Below, piece by piece: positions 48,195 to 59,089 of a stretch of DNA of 64,000 nucleotides. The position numbers and the translations under genes are program-made. The number at the start of each line of letters is the position of its first letter. Positions within the stretch are counted from its first letter, which is position 1. Source of the stretch: Macrotrachela quadricornifera (Eukaryota > Rotifera > Eurotatoria > Philodinida > Philodinidae); contig JAJEKB010021016.1 of NCBI GenBank assembly GCA_022393335.1, positions 201,493 to 265,492 of the forward strand, written 5' to 3'. A model generated the notes under the pieces. It did no database searches. It was given only the letters and a program-made list of their open reading frames with translations, and was not told the origin of the DNA.

Positions 48195-48853
48195 CATGCT
48201 AATGGCCGTCATCAATAAACTCTTGTTTTCTTTTATTATTTTTCTTTTTTGTTTTATTTTTATAATATTCTGTTTGTGTTTAGAATTGAAATTGTGAGTT
48301 ATTTTAATTGCATCTTGAGAAATATTATATTAAGTATATGTGTTTTTGAAATGGACTACGAAACATAATTTTTGGCAATATCAGATAACTGTTGTTTATT
48401 AGTTTTAATAATTAGTTGCATTATATTTCTATGTTAAAGGAATTATGCCCTTTTCAGTCGAGTTTGTATGCAAAAGTAATAATATTTATTTGTGAATATG
48501 CACATTTATTTAGAGACAATTAGTTATGATCCTGAAATATCTACAAAATCTTTACGGGGCATTTTTGCAATGAACGTACCCCAATCGCTAAATGCACTTA
48601 AATTAAGCAGATTTATTTTTTTTTTGAATCTGTTAAAAGATTTATATTACACTCACCCTACGATTGATTGACTATCTGGTACTATTGAATTTTAATTTTA
48701 GAATTAATTTTGGAGTCTTTTTCGATTTTCAAATTAATTTTGGATAGAAATTCTTAATACCGATTATTTATATCACTCGACAAGTTTTTTAATCAGATCG
48801 ATAATCGCTATCGTGGTATTTATACCATATTATACTGACATCCTACCCTCAAG
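48195..48853. other. Upstream region of the ADP-ribosyltransferase-like gene
   Basis: AT-rich, no gene seen. It separates the tandem repeats from the start codon at 48854. Confidence 0.4.
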
Positions 48854-51427
48854 ATGGCATTAAGTGCAACACATCGAATTATTTGGTTAGATGCATTCAA
48901 TGAAGAAGATGGTAAATGTCGCAGTTTCGAACGTATGTTCTGCACTACATTAGGTCGAAATTCTGAAGTGGATAATGTGTTAAATGTACTAATATGTGCT
49001 TTAAATGAGAATGCTGTTCCCTTTATATTTGTTGACGAACCTAAAAAAGCAATTCATGAAATTGAAATTAATCATGACAAACATATTATATTTATTTCAT
49101 CAGGATCCCTTGCTCTAGATATTATTTCATCTATTACTTCTACATATCCTAATGTTTATTCATTATTTATCTTTTGTGGTACAATGACAAATTATGTTGA
49201 ATTTGCTTGTAACTATCGACATTGCCTGCAAATTTTTGACAGTGAACTCGATTTACTTGTAAGACTTTTCCGTGATATATCATGGAAAATAATTGAAGAA
49301 GGAAAAGAACGTTTGGTTGTAAATGATCCAGAAGGTGCACTCAAGTATTTTAGACTTTCTGGTACACTGGAAAATGCAGCAAATGAAACAGATAAACTCA
49401 ATAATTTATTTCTCGATCATCTTATATTGCTAAATGGTTCTGAAGATGAGATTGGGCTCATTCAGCAAGCAGAAGACCTGAAAAGACAACAAGCCGAACA
49501 AAGAGAAGAACAACAAGTAGAACCATTGCCTCTGCAATATGATTCACAAGGACAAGTACGAGGAGCAATAAACCAAAATCTAGGCTTATCGATAACGGTA
49601 CGAGCATTACAAGACGAGGAATCAGCTGATTCGTCCCACAGAGAACCTAGCGAATTACCATTAGGAATTCCGAATTTCTCCGGCCCCATCACGGCATCTT
49701 CACCTGCTCATGCTTTTGAGACGAGACTCACGCCCACCCAAGTGAGAATTAGCGAGAAAGAACTAAAAAAAGTTGACATTATATTTCTGAATGTCGTTAG
49801 CGATGAGTGTTGTACAAAAAATATTGAAGCGGCCCATAATATATTTGTTGGACTTTCAAAAGTTAAGAATGAAATCAAAGAATTCAATAATATTGATCGA
49901 TGTTTTATGTATATAAAAATGCAAGAAAACAACCAAATTTACTTAATTTTACTGACGGCTCTAAGCGGAGAGAGAATGTCAACCTTACGAGATTACTCTC
50001 AAGTAGTCTTTGTCTACCAACTCGATTCACCAAACCCATATATAAAAGATAAGCGTTCGGTTGACAATTTCGAATTATGTGAGTCATTGATTAATGGTGA
50101 ACTATGCGCATATCACCGATTTATGTGTTTTGAATCCTTCTTTTATACGGCATGTAGAGATGCTATAGCAAAACCACCTCAAGAATTCGACAAAGTTTCT
50201 CGTGAGTTTATCTGGTATCAACTAGCTGTCGAAGTAATCTTTCGTCTTCGAAACACTGAAGAAAACAAGAAAGACTTCATTGAACTCGCTTTCCATTTAT
50301 ATTCCGAAAATTCTACTGACAGAAAGGATATTGAAGAATTCAATAGTAAGTATATGAAAAACGCCATCAATTGGTACACAAGGTCATCATTTGTTTATCG
50401 TATTGTGAGTCTTTCATTTTCGCCTCGTGAAGTCTACCGTATATTCAAAATTCGCTACTTCGTTATTGATTTATACAATGAGTTAAAACAACTTCATGAC
50501 GAATATTCTTCATACTTTAATCGTCTAATACATGTACATCGTGGAAAGAGAATGGCCATCGACGAGTTTCACAAGCTGAAAGCAAGCATAAACGAGCTTG
50601 TAATCACAATAACTTTCTTGGCAACTTCTTTAAACCCGCAAGTGGCTTGTTTCTTCGCTGGTGATGGATTAGTGCCTAATGGCTACGTTTCAGTTATTTT
50701 TTACATGACTATTGACACACAAATCAATAAATCGAAGGCGTTCGCATTCGTCGGACATAAAAGTACTAAACAAGATGAGGATGAATGTTTGCTACCCCCT
50801 GGAATGATATTTTGCAACAAAGATATTAACAATATTTCGGTATGTCTGTTTTTCAGCCGAATCCAAGCATCGCTTTTCTCATTCTAGGAAAAACTGTATG
50901 TAGTGAAATTGGAACACGGGCTGGAAGAGGAAAATCTGCAAGAAGAATATAATCGTTCGAAAGCTGCTGATTTTGAAAAAGCAAAGGATATTAAATCACT
51001 GGAAGATTTCGAACATTTCACGATGCAGATCTCGCATTTATCAGAAGAGCCAACAAGTGATAACCCAATTGAACTAGAAATTCGCGAACAATGTGAGCGA
51101 AAATTAGTTATGTTAATACATGGATTCATCTCTAATCTTTTAGACACACCAGTCTCGATGGAAAATCCACCTCCACAAGTACTCGTACAAAGGCCGCCGA
51201 CTGCAGAAAATAGTGAGTCAACGTTCAGATGTAAATATGGATGTCATATTTTTTCACTCTCAACCCAAACGCTAGGCTCAGGTTTCATTACCCTTTCTAC
51301 TGAGATCTTCCAAAATTCCCAGATGGCATATGAGTTACGAGATGTGTCTATAGATCTGTTCGAAAACGAAGTGACCTCAGAATGCAAATTGCTAAACTCA
51401 GATCGTCAGAAATTGCATCCAAAATAG
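48854..51427 (+). CDS. Mono-ADP-ribosyltransferase-like protein with two N-terminal Rossmann-like domains
   Basis: Exon 48854-50839 joins exon 2 (from 50888) across a 48-bp intron in phase; unspliced beyond that, the frame ends at 51427 (841 aa). Residues 1-170 and about 305-430 are two copies of a strand-helix domain (HRIIWLDAFNEE...HIIFISSG; VDIIFLNVV...YLILLTALSG). Between them is a Gln/Glu-rich helix. Residues about 495-680 match the ART fold expanded in rotifers: AINWYTRSSFVYRIV, a helix ending LYNELKQLH, then VHRGKRM (R of the R-S-E triad), FLATSLN in the Ser-motif position (first Ser is Ala), AFAFVGHKS and EDECLLPPGMIF (E-x-E). It probably transfers ADP-ribose from NAD to proteins, though the altered Ser motif leaves activity uncertain. 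A strong donor (GTGAGT at 51213) in phase with the E2 exons at 53061 suggests a longer fused product. Confidence 0.75.
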
Positions 51428-51766
51428 AGTTACCTTCATCATAAAATATTTAACCTCTGCCTTTACAAAGCTATAGGTGTATGTCTAAGTTGGTGTGGAT
51501 CCTTGTGTTCGATGCCATCATATGGATATTCATACGATTCATTCGATATATATTGGCCTGCCATACAACATATACATCCGCACTTATTCACCCTCCTCAT
51601 AATTGGCACTTAATATCCCCTTCTTTGTTTCCTGCGAAAATTACAGCAACCCAGTGAGCTCTAAAATTTTGCATTCCTTTGATATATTGCAAAACTTAGT
51701 TTCCCTAAAGTGTTCTTAGTTGACCTGTGAAATATTAGAAACCACTTTTATAATGCTTTTGTATAT
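51428..51766. other. Probable intron sequence of the ART-E2 gene
   Basis: No coding signature. If the donor at 51213 is used, this is the first part of an intron that was 562 bp long before the hAT insertion. Confidence 0.4.
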
Positions 51767-51774
51767 GTTACAGA

Positions 51775-53053
51775 CAGTGTTGCCACCTTCTAAAGTCCAA
51801 AAAGCAGAAAACAATTTATAAATAGCAGAAAATGCCAGAAAGTTCATCATCGAAAAGCAGAAAGAAAACAGAAAGCCTATTTTTTGTGACATAAACGATT
51901 TTTAAACTTGTTCCAGTGTATTAATTAAAAAATTTTACATTAAATTTTCATCTTTATTGTACAAAATCAAGAAATAGACCTACTTAATTGGCGAATAGGA
52001 TTATTGGGCACATTTTCTTTGGACTACATATTTTCCATTTGATTTCATAGCTTTTAATAAATCTTAATTATCCGATAGATATTTACGCATCTTAGTTATG
52101 ATAAGGAGAAAATTAAACGTATTTTTACTTCCGCGATATAGGTTTTCTTCTCGTACAATTCCATTTATTATATGATAAATGTTTCAATTCTGAGAATGCT
52201 GAGTCCACATAAGCATTGCTACAGGATGGTAAAGACATATAAGAAGCATATGAACTTTTTAAAATTTGATGATTGAAGTGAGAGAAAATATAAACATTCA
52301 TAACCGGTTGGATATGAGAATTTTGTTGACTGTTAAGTTATTGTCATTTAGAATAAAATAAGACCACCAGTAACTATTACAAATAAGTCGCGACTGAAGA
52401 TTCCGTATCAGAGATGAAAGATTTTCTTTTCTCAGAATTACCAAAATTCTATAAGATTTTTTTTGAGAATCGTTCGACTTAAATTCGTCTGGTCATGTAT
52501 AGAATCGAACAGACCAACGATGAAAGTGAAAGGTTCAGTTTCAGCACGGGAGTAACTAGGAGGGATCGTGTGGAGTGCTGCACCCCCGCTTCTGAAAATA
52601 TTATTTTTGCTTTGGTCAAAAAATTGTGTTTTCGGGGATGTTTTGATGCTGAATCTACACGAATGAAGACTTTGCGCCTTCCTGCCTCTGAGACCAAGGT
52701 ACGCCCCTGAGTATCGGTCAGTCTGTTTGGTTGTATGCATGGCTAAATGAAATCAACTTAAGTAATTCTCCATAAAATTGTCTTCGATTTTGTGGGTTTT
52801 TTGTAAAAGAAAAGTTCTTATCCTTATTGGGCATTATTTATTCTCAATACATCTTCGGTAAGTACGGTCAAAATTTCTGTTATAATTATGAAAGAAAAGA
52901 TCTTTCGAAAGAAAAATGTTGGTTAAAAATGTAAACAATAAAATATTTAAAAAAGCAGGAAAACGCTCAAAAAGCAGAAACGACAGAAAAAAAGCAGAAA
53001 AACCTTCAAAAAGCAGAATTTTTCTGCTAAAAGCAGAAGAGGTGGCAACTCTG
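51775..53053. mobile_element. hAT-like element inserted at a splice acceptor
   Basis: The 1279-bp element has ends CAGTGTTGCCACCT and, inverted, CAGAGTTGCCACCT, typical of hAT. It is flanked by an exact 8-bp duplication GTTACAGA (51767-51774 and 53054-53061). The target is the splice acceptor of the downstream E2 exon: the restored empty site reads TATGTTACAG then ATCCTCC. AAAAGCAGAAA repeats fill both subterminal regions. No transposase is encoded. A smaller hAT-like MITE is nested at 52545-52709. Confidence 0.9.
52545..52709 (-). mobile_element. 165-bp hAT-like MITE nested in the larger hAT
   Basis: The right end, read inverted, is CAGGGGCGTACCTTGG, a common hAT terminus. The left end CACGGGAGTAACTAGG matches it at 12 of 16 positions. 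The flanking 8-mers agtttcag and agtatcgg agree at six of eight positions, consistent with an aged target duplication. This block is less AT-rich than its host, which fits a separate origin. Confidence 0.55.
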
Positions 53054-53060
53054 GTTACAG

Positions 53061-53731
53061 ATCCTCCTATCAATAGAACTCATTATCTACCAAATTTTCC
53101 TTTATCGACAACAAAATATCTTTGGAAGCAAATACAACAACTCAAGTTGTCAAGCATGGAAGGACACGCAACAATTCCTTTTATTATTGACCAAAGTCCT
53201 TTCAATGAAGGAGCAGAGCCGACTTTATTTGGGAACGATTGTGTTCTCATTGGTCGAATATTTCCATTTTCCGACATCTACAACAAAGCTAGTTACAAAA
53301 TACAAAATGACTTTCCACCTGCATATCCCTTCCAGCCACCGGAAGTTCGTTTTATCACTCCTATCTATCATCCGAATGTCGATAAGAATGGTCTGTCAAA
53401 CATAAAACCAATATAGATTCTCAATCAGTGAGTTTTACCTTCTAAATTGATTTTTTTAGGCAGAATATCACTGAAGATTCTCGATAAGAACGCTTTGTGG
53501 TCACCGGTTGTATCTTTGGTTCAAGTTATCGAAAACGTAATCAAATTAGTTGACAATCCCGAGCCTGATAACGCTCTCTCAACAGGTCAGTATCTGTTTC
53601 ATGCTTGCCTCTGTTCATCGATCCATCAATTTTTCTTTGTAGAAATTGCAGCCGAGTTTGTCTTCAACAGATCTGAATTTAATCGTAAAGCGATGGAATG
53701 TGTAGAACGTCACGGATTGCCTCGAGCATAA
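53061..53731 (+). CDS. Ubiquitin-conjugating (E2/UEV-like) domain, Ser in place of active-site Cys
   Basis: Exons 53061-53390, 53460-53585 and 53643-53731 join in phase (181 codons after a split first codon). The fold markers of E2 enzymes are present in order: a helix with KYLWKQIQQLK, strands ending YKIQNDFPPAYPF, QPPEVRFITPIYHPNV (the HPN triad), then NGRISLKIL, ALWSPVVSLVQVIENV and a C-terminal helix ending ECVERHGLPRA. In active E2s the eighth residue after HPN is the thioester Cys; here it is Ser, right after an intron. It is therefore a UEV-like or altered E2 domain. No start codon precedes it: the exon begins with an acceptor in phase 1, which fits the phase-1 GTGAGT donor of the ART gene upstream. 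It most likely is the C-terminal part of that protein (951 aa in total). Confidence 0.75.
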
Positions 53732-54382
53732 ATACAATATAACTGAAGTCTTTCAGCGTGAAATTTAGGACGAAACGTGATCTTTTTAATTTCTAGTGTT
53801 TTTAATCTATCGCATTTTATATACACAAGAAAATATATTTATCATAAATTGTAACCATGGATATATAAAGGCCATCGCTAGCTACAATTAGCAGTATTTC
53901 AAAAACTACAATAGTGTTAAACTTGAAAGTTGTATTCAAGTATGCAACAATTCAGCTATACAAGTATTCGAATATTCAAATTTTCAACTGTTCAAGTATT
54001 CAACGATTCATTTCAACTATTCAACTATTCAAGTTTTTCCGTTTCCCAGCATCTCGCCCTCAGCTGATCCTGTGTGGTGTTGGTACATCCTATTCCAAGA
54101 TTTCATCTTCACCCTCAGCTGGTCCTGTGAGGTTCTGCACCCTCGTCCCTCCTCTCTTCCTTTTCGAATGCTTGAACAGTTCAATACTTGAATACAAGTT
54201 TCGAGTATTACATATATGAGATACTTTGAATTGGAAAATGTAATACCTTAGTATGCATGAAAAGAAACTACTCTTATTGAACATCTTAAAGATCTTCAAG
54301 TTTTAGTCATAGAGAGGAAATAGAAGAACAAACGCCTTTCTTTATATATATATATCTTTTTATGAACTGATGTTGTGTTTCT
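53732..54382. repeat. Low-complexity ATTCAA-rich stretch with inverted ends
   Basis: Around 53912-54215, TTCAACTATTCAA-like words recur. The two edges carry CTTGTATTCAAGTAT-like sequence in opposite orientations, suggesting a small palindromic element. Internally CCCTCAGCTG-TCCTGTG occurs twice about 60 bp apart. I cannot define its borders or family; the rest of the interval is featureless. Confidence 0.4.
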
Positions 54383-55321
54383 TTAACCCTTTCATGACGA
54401 TTCGATTTTCCTAGAAAATAGCTTCAATAGAGTCATGCTCAATATGTGTCACCAGTTGCCGTTCTGTTTGTATCATTAAATAGGTGATCCTCTTTCATAT
54501 TGAATTGAATAATTACTGCCAATTTTGTTTTTTTCCTTCTTTATATGTATGATACAAAAGGAATGAGATAACAAAAAGAAGTTTTAACTTCTTCTCTTTT
54601 GCATTCTTTTTATAGCATTATTTGAGTTTTTCTTCTTGCGTGTTCATAAACAACTGAAATTCTACGAGGATTGCATGTTGTTTGAGGAAACCGATAGAGA
54701 AACCAGAGGTAACTCGTTGACTAATACGAGTATTTTGCATGGTAATTTTGCTAGAATGCAATTCAAATTTTCAAAACTCCATAAAAGAAATTACTAGTGG
54801 TGACGTAAATTTACAGAGAAAGCTATGCTGCCAACAATGGCACGATAACTCTGCAGTTTCATCAAAGTTTTGTTTGGTGCTTACTTTTTGATATGTCATT
54901 CGAGATCGAGAATCCAAAATCCGATTCAAAGCAACAATCAACAAGTAATTTGAAGCTTAAACTCGCTAGTCACAAGCTAGAAGAAATAGAAAAATCTGCA
55001 CACAATGCCCAAAGACGATGTGCTAGTTGCTATGAGAAAATTAGCCAACAACAATCAAGAGAAGTAAGTGCGATGACAGCAAAGCGAATAAAAAGCTTTC
55101 TGTTCTGATTGTGACAAATTCTTTTATCTTAATTACTTTAATAAAAAGCATTCTTCTGCGTAATAAAATGGCTCATACAGTGGCAAAGATGAATTAAGTA
55201 AACGACTGATTTTCGCTTATTGCTCAGAAGAAAAAGAAAAAAGAATCTGTTTCTCTTATCATTTTCTTTCTTAAAATATATTGTGAGCCACCAGTGGCTC
55301 ATATCGCCTTGAAAGAGTTAA
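54383..55321 (+). mobile_element. piggyBac-like relic, long copy
   Basis: It is bounded by TTAA at 54383-54386 and 55318-55321, the exact piggyBac target duplication. The inverted ends are CCCTTTCATGACGAT and CTCTTTCAAGGCGAT. A frame at 54893-55108 encodes HKLEEIEKSAHNAQRRCASC, then after a frame change CSDCDKFF followed by a His, which resembles the Cys-rich C-terminal domain of piggyBac transposase. The catalytic core is missing. A near-identical relic lies at 28185-28911. Confidence 0.85.
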
Positions 55322-55936
55322 TTATATGTTCGATTTTCAGCAGTGTATTTATTTCTTTTTGGTTTGATGAGTTCTCATAAATGAGAAAATTTTGAAGAAA
55401 TCTTCAAATAATTTCAGCCGTCACTTCATACAAGCAAGGAAAACTTAGGTATTCTCAGTTGCCATTGCAAAGAAAAAACATAAGTGACACAAAACTCAAC
55501 CATCATCATCAATCTACGCATCTGTTTACATATTTGCTTATGGGATCGAGAATAAAAAATTTTCCGAAAATGAGAACAAAAAAAAATGTTACGGAAAGGG
55601 AAAGTAAAAGAAAAATTCCGGGAATGGGAAACAAGAGTCTAGGAAAATCATTGCCGTAGAACTCTACACTTACATCGACTATGTTCCGCGGCCTTTTCTC
55701 TTTTTGGCTGTTTCCGTCTAAAAAATGATTAAATTTTTTTTTTCTCTTCTTTATCGAACTAAACAGTAGCAGTATTCGAATTTCTAGTGTCTTCATGAGA
55801 ATTGGTTTTTTTCCTTCTTCCTTCCCGGCACGGCAAAAATAAACAACTATAAACTCTCATTTTTACGACTAGTTTTGCCTCTCTTTGACGCAGATAAAAG
55901 CAAACGTTTACGTTGATCAGCAACTATACTGTAGCA
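55322..55936. other. Intergenic, no gene seen
   Basis: Short spacer between the piggyBac relic and the next coding region; no recognisable content. Confidence 0.45.
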
Positions 55937-58102
55937 ATGAAAAGAGTAGCATCTGCAGTTCGATCGGCAAAGAAAACGAAAACTTCCAACATTTCAATTG
56001 TAACAACGTCAAGCGACGATTATGCTTCTTCATCAAAAGAAAAGTTACAACCTGTAAAAACGGATTTAACTATTTGGATCGATTCAACTGTGTATCAAAA
56101 CAAGCAAATACAAACTGGCATCAATCGTTCGATGAATGTTATAACATATATTCTATTAGCTAGTAATTATAAAAAATCTAAACAATGGCTAAAACAATAC
56201 CATGATAAGGAAGCGATTATTCTAATTGTTTCTGATAAACTTGGTAAGAAGATTGTGCCTTTTATTCGTGATTTAGCACAGATAAAATGTATCTATGTCT
56301 ATTGCACCGACCAAAAAATTACTAACAAATGGACTGAAAATTATTCGAAAGTGCAAAATATTTTTTCTGATGCGAATACTTTAATAAAACAAGTATCAAT
56401 ATATTTGAAAAATTCCAGGTACTACCAGTGTTCGTTTTGTCAACAACTGTTTCAAAAATTACCAGCTATCGATGTTGAATCATCTTATATCAAAGAAACA
56501 GTGGACAAGAATGAAGAAAATCGAGAAAGTATGTATCGATATTTTCAAATTGTTAATGAAAATGTGAAAAGCTTTTGAAGGTATTCTTACCAATCATCAA
56601 TTTGTGATTATTGATGTATCAAAAAAGTTAAATCAATTAGCTTCTGCCATGTTAGAATGTCTATATTCCCTCTCACAAGGTTCCATTATTATTTTTGATG
56701 ACGCTTTATCCATCGACTTTAATAAGCTGCCTAAGAAGACCAACATTTTTTTTGTAAGTAGCGAATTTGCTGATGAAATGAAAGGCAAATTTGAACCGAC
56801 CACAGCAGTTTTTATATTGGAAAAAGACAAGAAGAAGATTGATTATCAAGAACGGTTTGGTAGATCAGAAGATTTCATTTTTCAATTAACTGATGAATTA
56901 TACCGATGTCTTACAAAGGAAGCGACGGAATGCTCAGAACCCAGCAATTCATTAGCAACAAATAAAAAAAAAGAATTGGCCGATAATAATCACGGCGAGC
57001 TATTGAAGGTATATAAATCAGAACCTACAAGTTATAAAATTGCTACAACGTCTATTGGTACAACATCAACAATTATCTGGCTTAAACTGTGTTTAGAAAA
57101 TATCAATATAGCAGAATTGCACCACGTACTTTATGACGTTGTTTCATCATTTTTAGTATTTGACAATGTATCTCACTGCCACGAATATTTGCGAAAAAGT
57201 AGCCTCTATGATGCCGTATTTCTTGTAATCAGCATTGATGATGAAAACTTAGCTGTAGCTGAACTTCAACAATTTACTAATGTTCAGATTATCTATTGTT
57301 ATGGACAAACATCATCAGAAAATCAAGCAGTTATCCACAATTATAATGGTGTTCGCTTACGATTAATAAATAATCTTATTACTTATTACACCAAATTAGC
57401 TTCTGATTGTAGTACCAAATACAATGCAAAATCAGATGAAGATATACGTATGAAACTATATAAACGTCATAATATTCTTAATAAACTTTAAAGAAATCCT
57501 CTTCAATATTCTCTTTATTTTATAAATATAAATCATCGTTAAATTAAACTTCATTTTAGATGACATCGACCGAGAATATTCATTTTAATGATGATTTATA
57601 TGAAGTTGCTAAAGTGTGTACTCTTCTGCTTAATGAACTAAATGAACATGAAGTATCTGTGCCCATTGTCTTGCCGAATGTTGATCTAATGTCGTTTATT
57701 AAACCTTTTCATAAAAAAAGTGATTGTCATGAATATATCGAGAGAAACAATGATAAAAAGATTATATTGTTTGCTTAGTATAAAAACATACAACATTGGT
57801 TCTCATCTAATACCAATACACCAGAGAAACTCGAAAAAATAAAAATATTTTGTCATTCCACTGAAAAACCATACCTTACTGATTGAATACATCGTTATAT
57901 ACACAGATTTAGAACAACTGCGTTTGATATAATTGATTCGGACAAACTCAATCACGAATTATTATTATTCGGTGCCAATCTCTTAAAGACACCGTGTCCA
58001 GATTTACCATCTGATCCCGACTCACAAATACAATTGGTCAGGGACTACAAAAGGATTTGTCATGCTTTAGCTAATTATATTTGGTATGAAGCTAATAACT
58101 AA
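55937..58102 (+). pseudogene. Relative of rotifer ART-family N-terminal domains, with frame change and stops
   Basis: From ATG 55937 the first frame encodes a Lys/Ser-rich start and a domain with LTIWIDSTVYQNK, AIILIVSDKLGKKIVPFI, CIYVYCTDQ and SDANTLIKQV. This is the receiver-like domain also present at 48.9 kb. It stops at TGA 56576. Protein similarity continues at once in the +1 frame (FEGILTNHQFVIIDV), giving a second and a third such domain (STIIWLKLCLENI, DAVFLVISIDDEN) to 57491. A further in-frame block, 57560-58102, begins after a TTTTAG acceptor and looks like a fourth domain ending CHALANYIWYEANN. It carries internal TAG (57776) and TGA (57884). No ART catalytic domain follows. Several lesions suggest a decaying gene. 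The first junction reads UUU UGA A, a possible +1 frameshift site. Confidence 0.65.
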
Positions 58103-58443
58103 AATGTTCGAAATGCTTAAAATAGACAAATTGTAGAAGTAGCCATCTGTCTTTTTGTGTTTTTTTTATTGTTGTTAAGTCAATAATTTACACTAGATAG
58201 AAATAAAATACATGTAACGTTATACTAAATGCTCAAATTTTGTAATTTAAAGCAGGAAATCATTCATTTCCTATCAACTTGTTTAATATTAAAAAAAACA
58301 CCTACATATTTAGGTGTGAACAAAAGTTCTGGCAATATTAAATAAAAATATATCTTTCGGACAATTTATATAAAGTCTTTTTAAACTCCTTTTCTAAAAA
58401 ATATTTAGTTGCCTTGGACACTGCATGAGCTAATCTTGTTTCA
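58103..58443. other. Intergenic, no gene seen
   Basis: AT-rich spacer without coding signature. Confidence 0.4.
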
Positions 58444-58985
58444 GTGCTTCTCATCGATAATATCGCCTGTGAACTAGGGCTCTCAAAACGGTACTCAAGG
58501 CATTTTTCGAGAGTACATATACGATGATCAGGAAGAGCCAGGTGGTTTCAAGATAAATAGCGAAGTATTCTCCTCAAATACGATATACATACGAAAACCG
58601 CTATACGTCCTAGTGGAAATTAATACATCACAAGTAGAAATAGATCTCGATGGTCTTCGTTCTAAATTAATTCCTATTCCATTAATCAAAAAGTGATTTA
58701 CTGTTCTCATTAAGCAACTCTCTGGATATCTGTTCGAACGAGTGCAAGGTGAGAGAAAAGTTCCTCAAGTGATTCAAGTTGCAAGAATGCATTTGCCAAG
58801 TGTACCTGCCTTCGCAATAACTACTTATAAAGCGTAAGGACTCACAATGAACAAAATCGTGGTCGACCAGTCATTCTTCAGCCTTTCGACATGAAGGTTG
58901 TACAAGTTCGACCTTCTTCTGCACAAGATATTGAATTGAAACGTCTAGATGAACTGGATAGAAAGACAACGAGAATGTGCTTGTT
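58444..58985 (+). pseudogene. PIF1-like (Helitron-type) helicase C-terminal relic
   Basis: The sequence reads VLLIDNIACELGL, then in another frame NGTQGIFREYIYDD, PLYVLVEIN and VPAFAITTYKA-stop-GLTMNKIVVD, and after a further shift RPVILQPFDM with LKRLDELDRKT. These match, in order, the last third of PIF1-family helicases: the N-GLVNG-GTV region, VLVEF, the PAFAMTINK-QG motif, and a tail often ending in RLDELD. The TAA at 58835 replaces the conserved Gln of the QG motif. TGA at 58694 and at least two frame changes confirm it is dead. The region between the KIVVD segment and RPVIL, which includes the ALSR motif, is deleted. It may derive from a Helitron or a cellular PIF1. Confidence 0.55.
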
Positions 58986-59089
58986 TTGTTTTTTGAAAGT
59001 GTTATTAACAAATAGACTATTGATAGTTCAAAAAAACACATGTTGACTATTATTGCATATTTCAGGGTCATCTGTTTCAAGTTCCTAGC

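Noticed and set aside
52438..52740. Overlapping frames up to 100 codons inside the hAT element as a transposase
   Set aside because: They lie over the nested MITE, overlap on both strands and show no hAT dimerisation or DDE motif.
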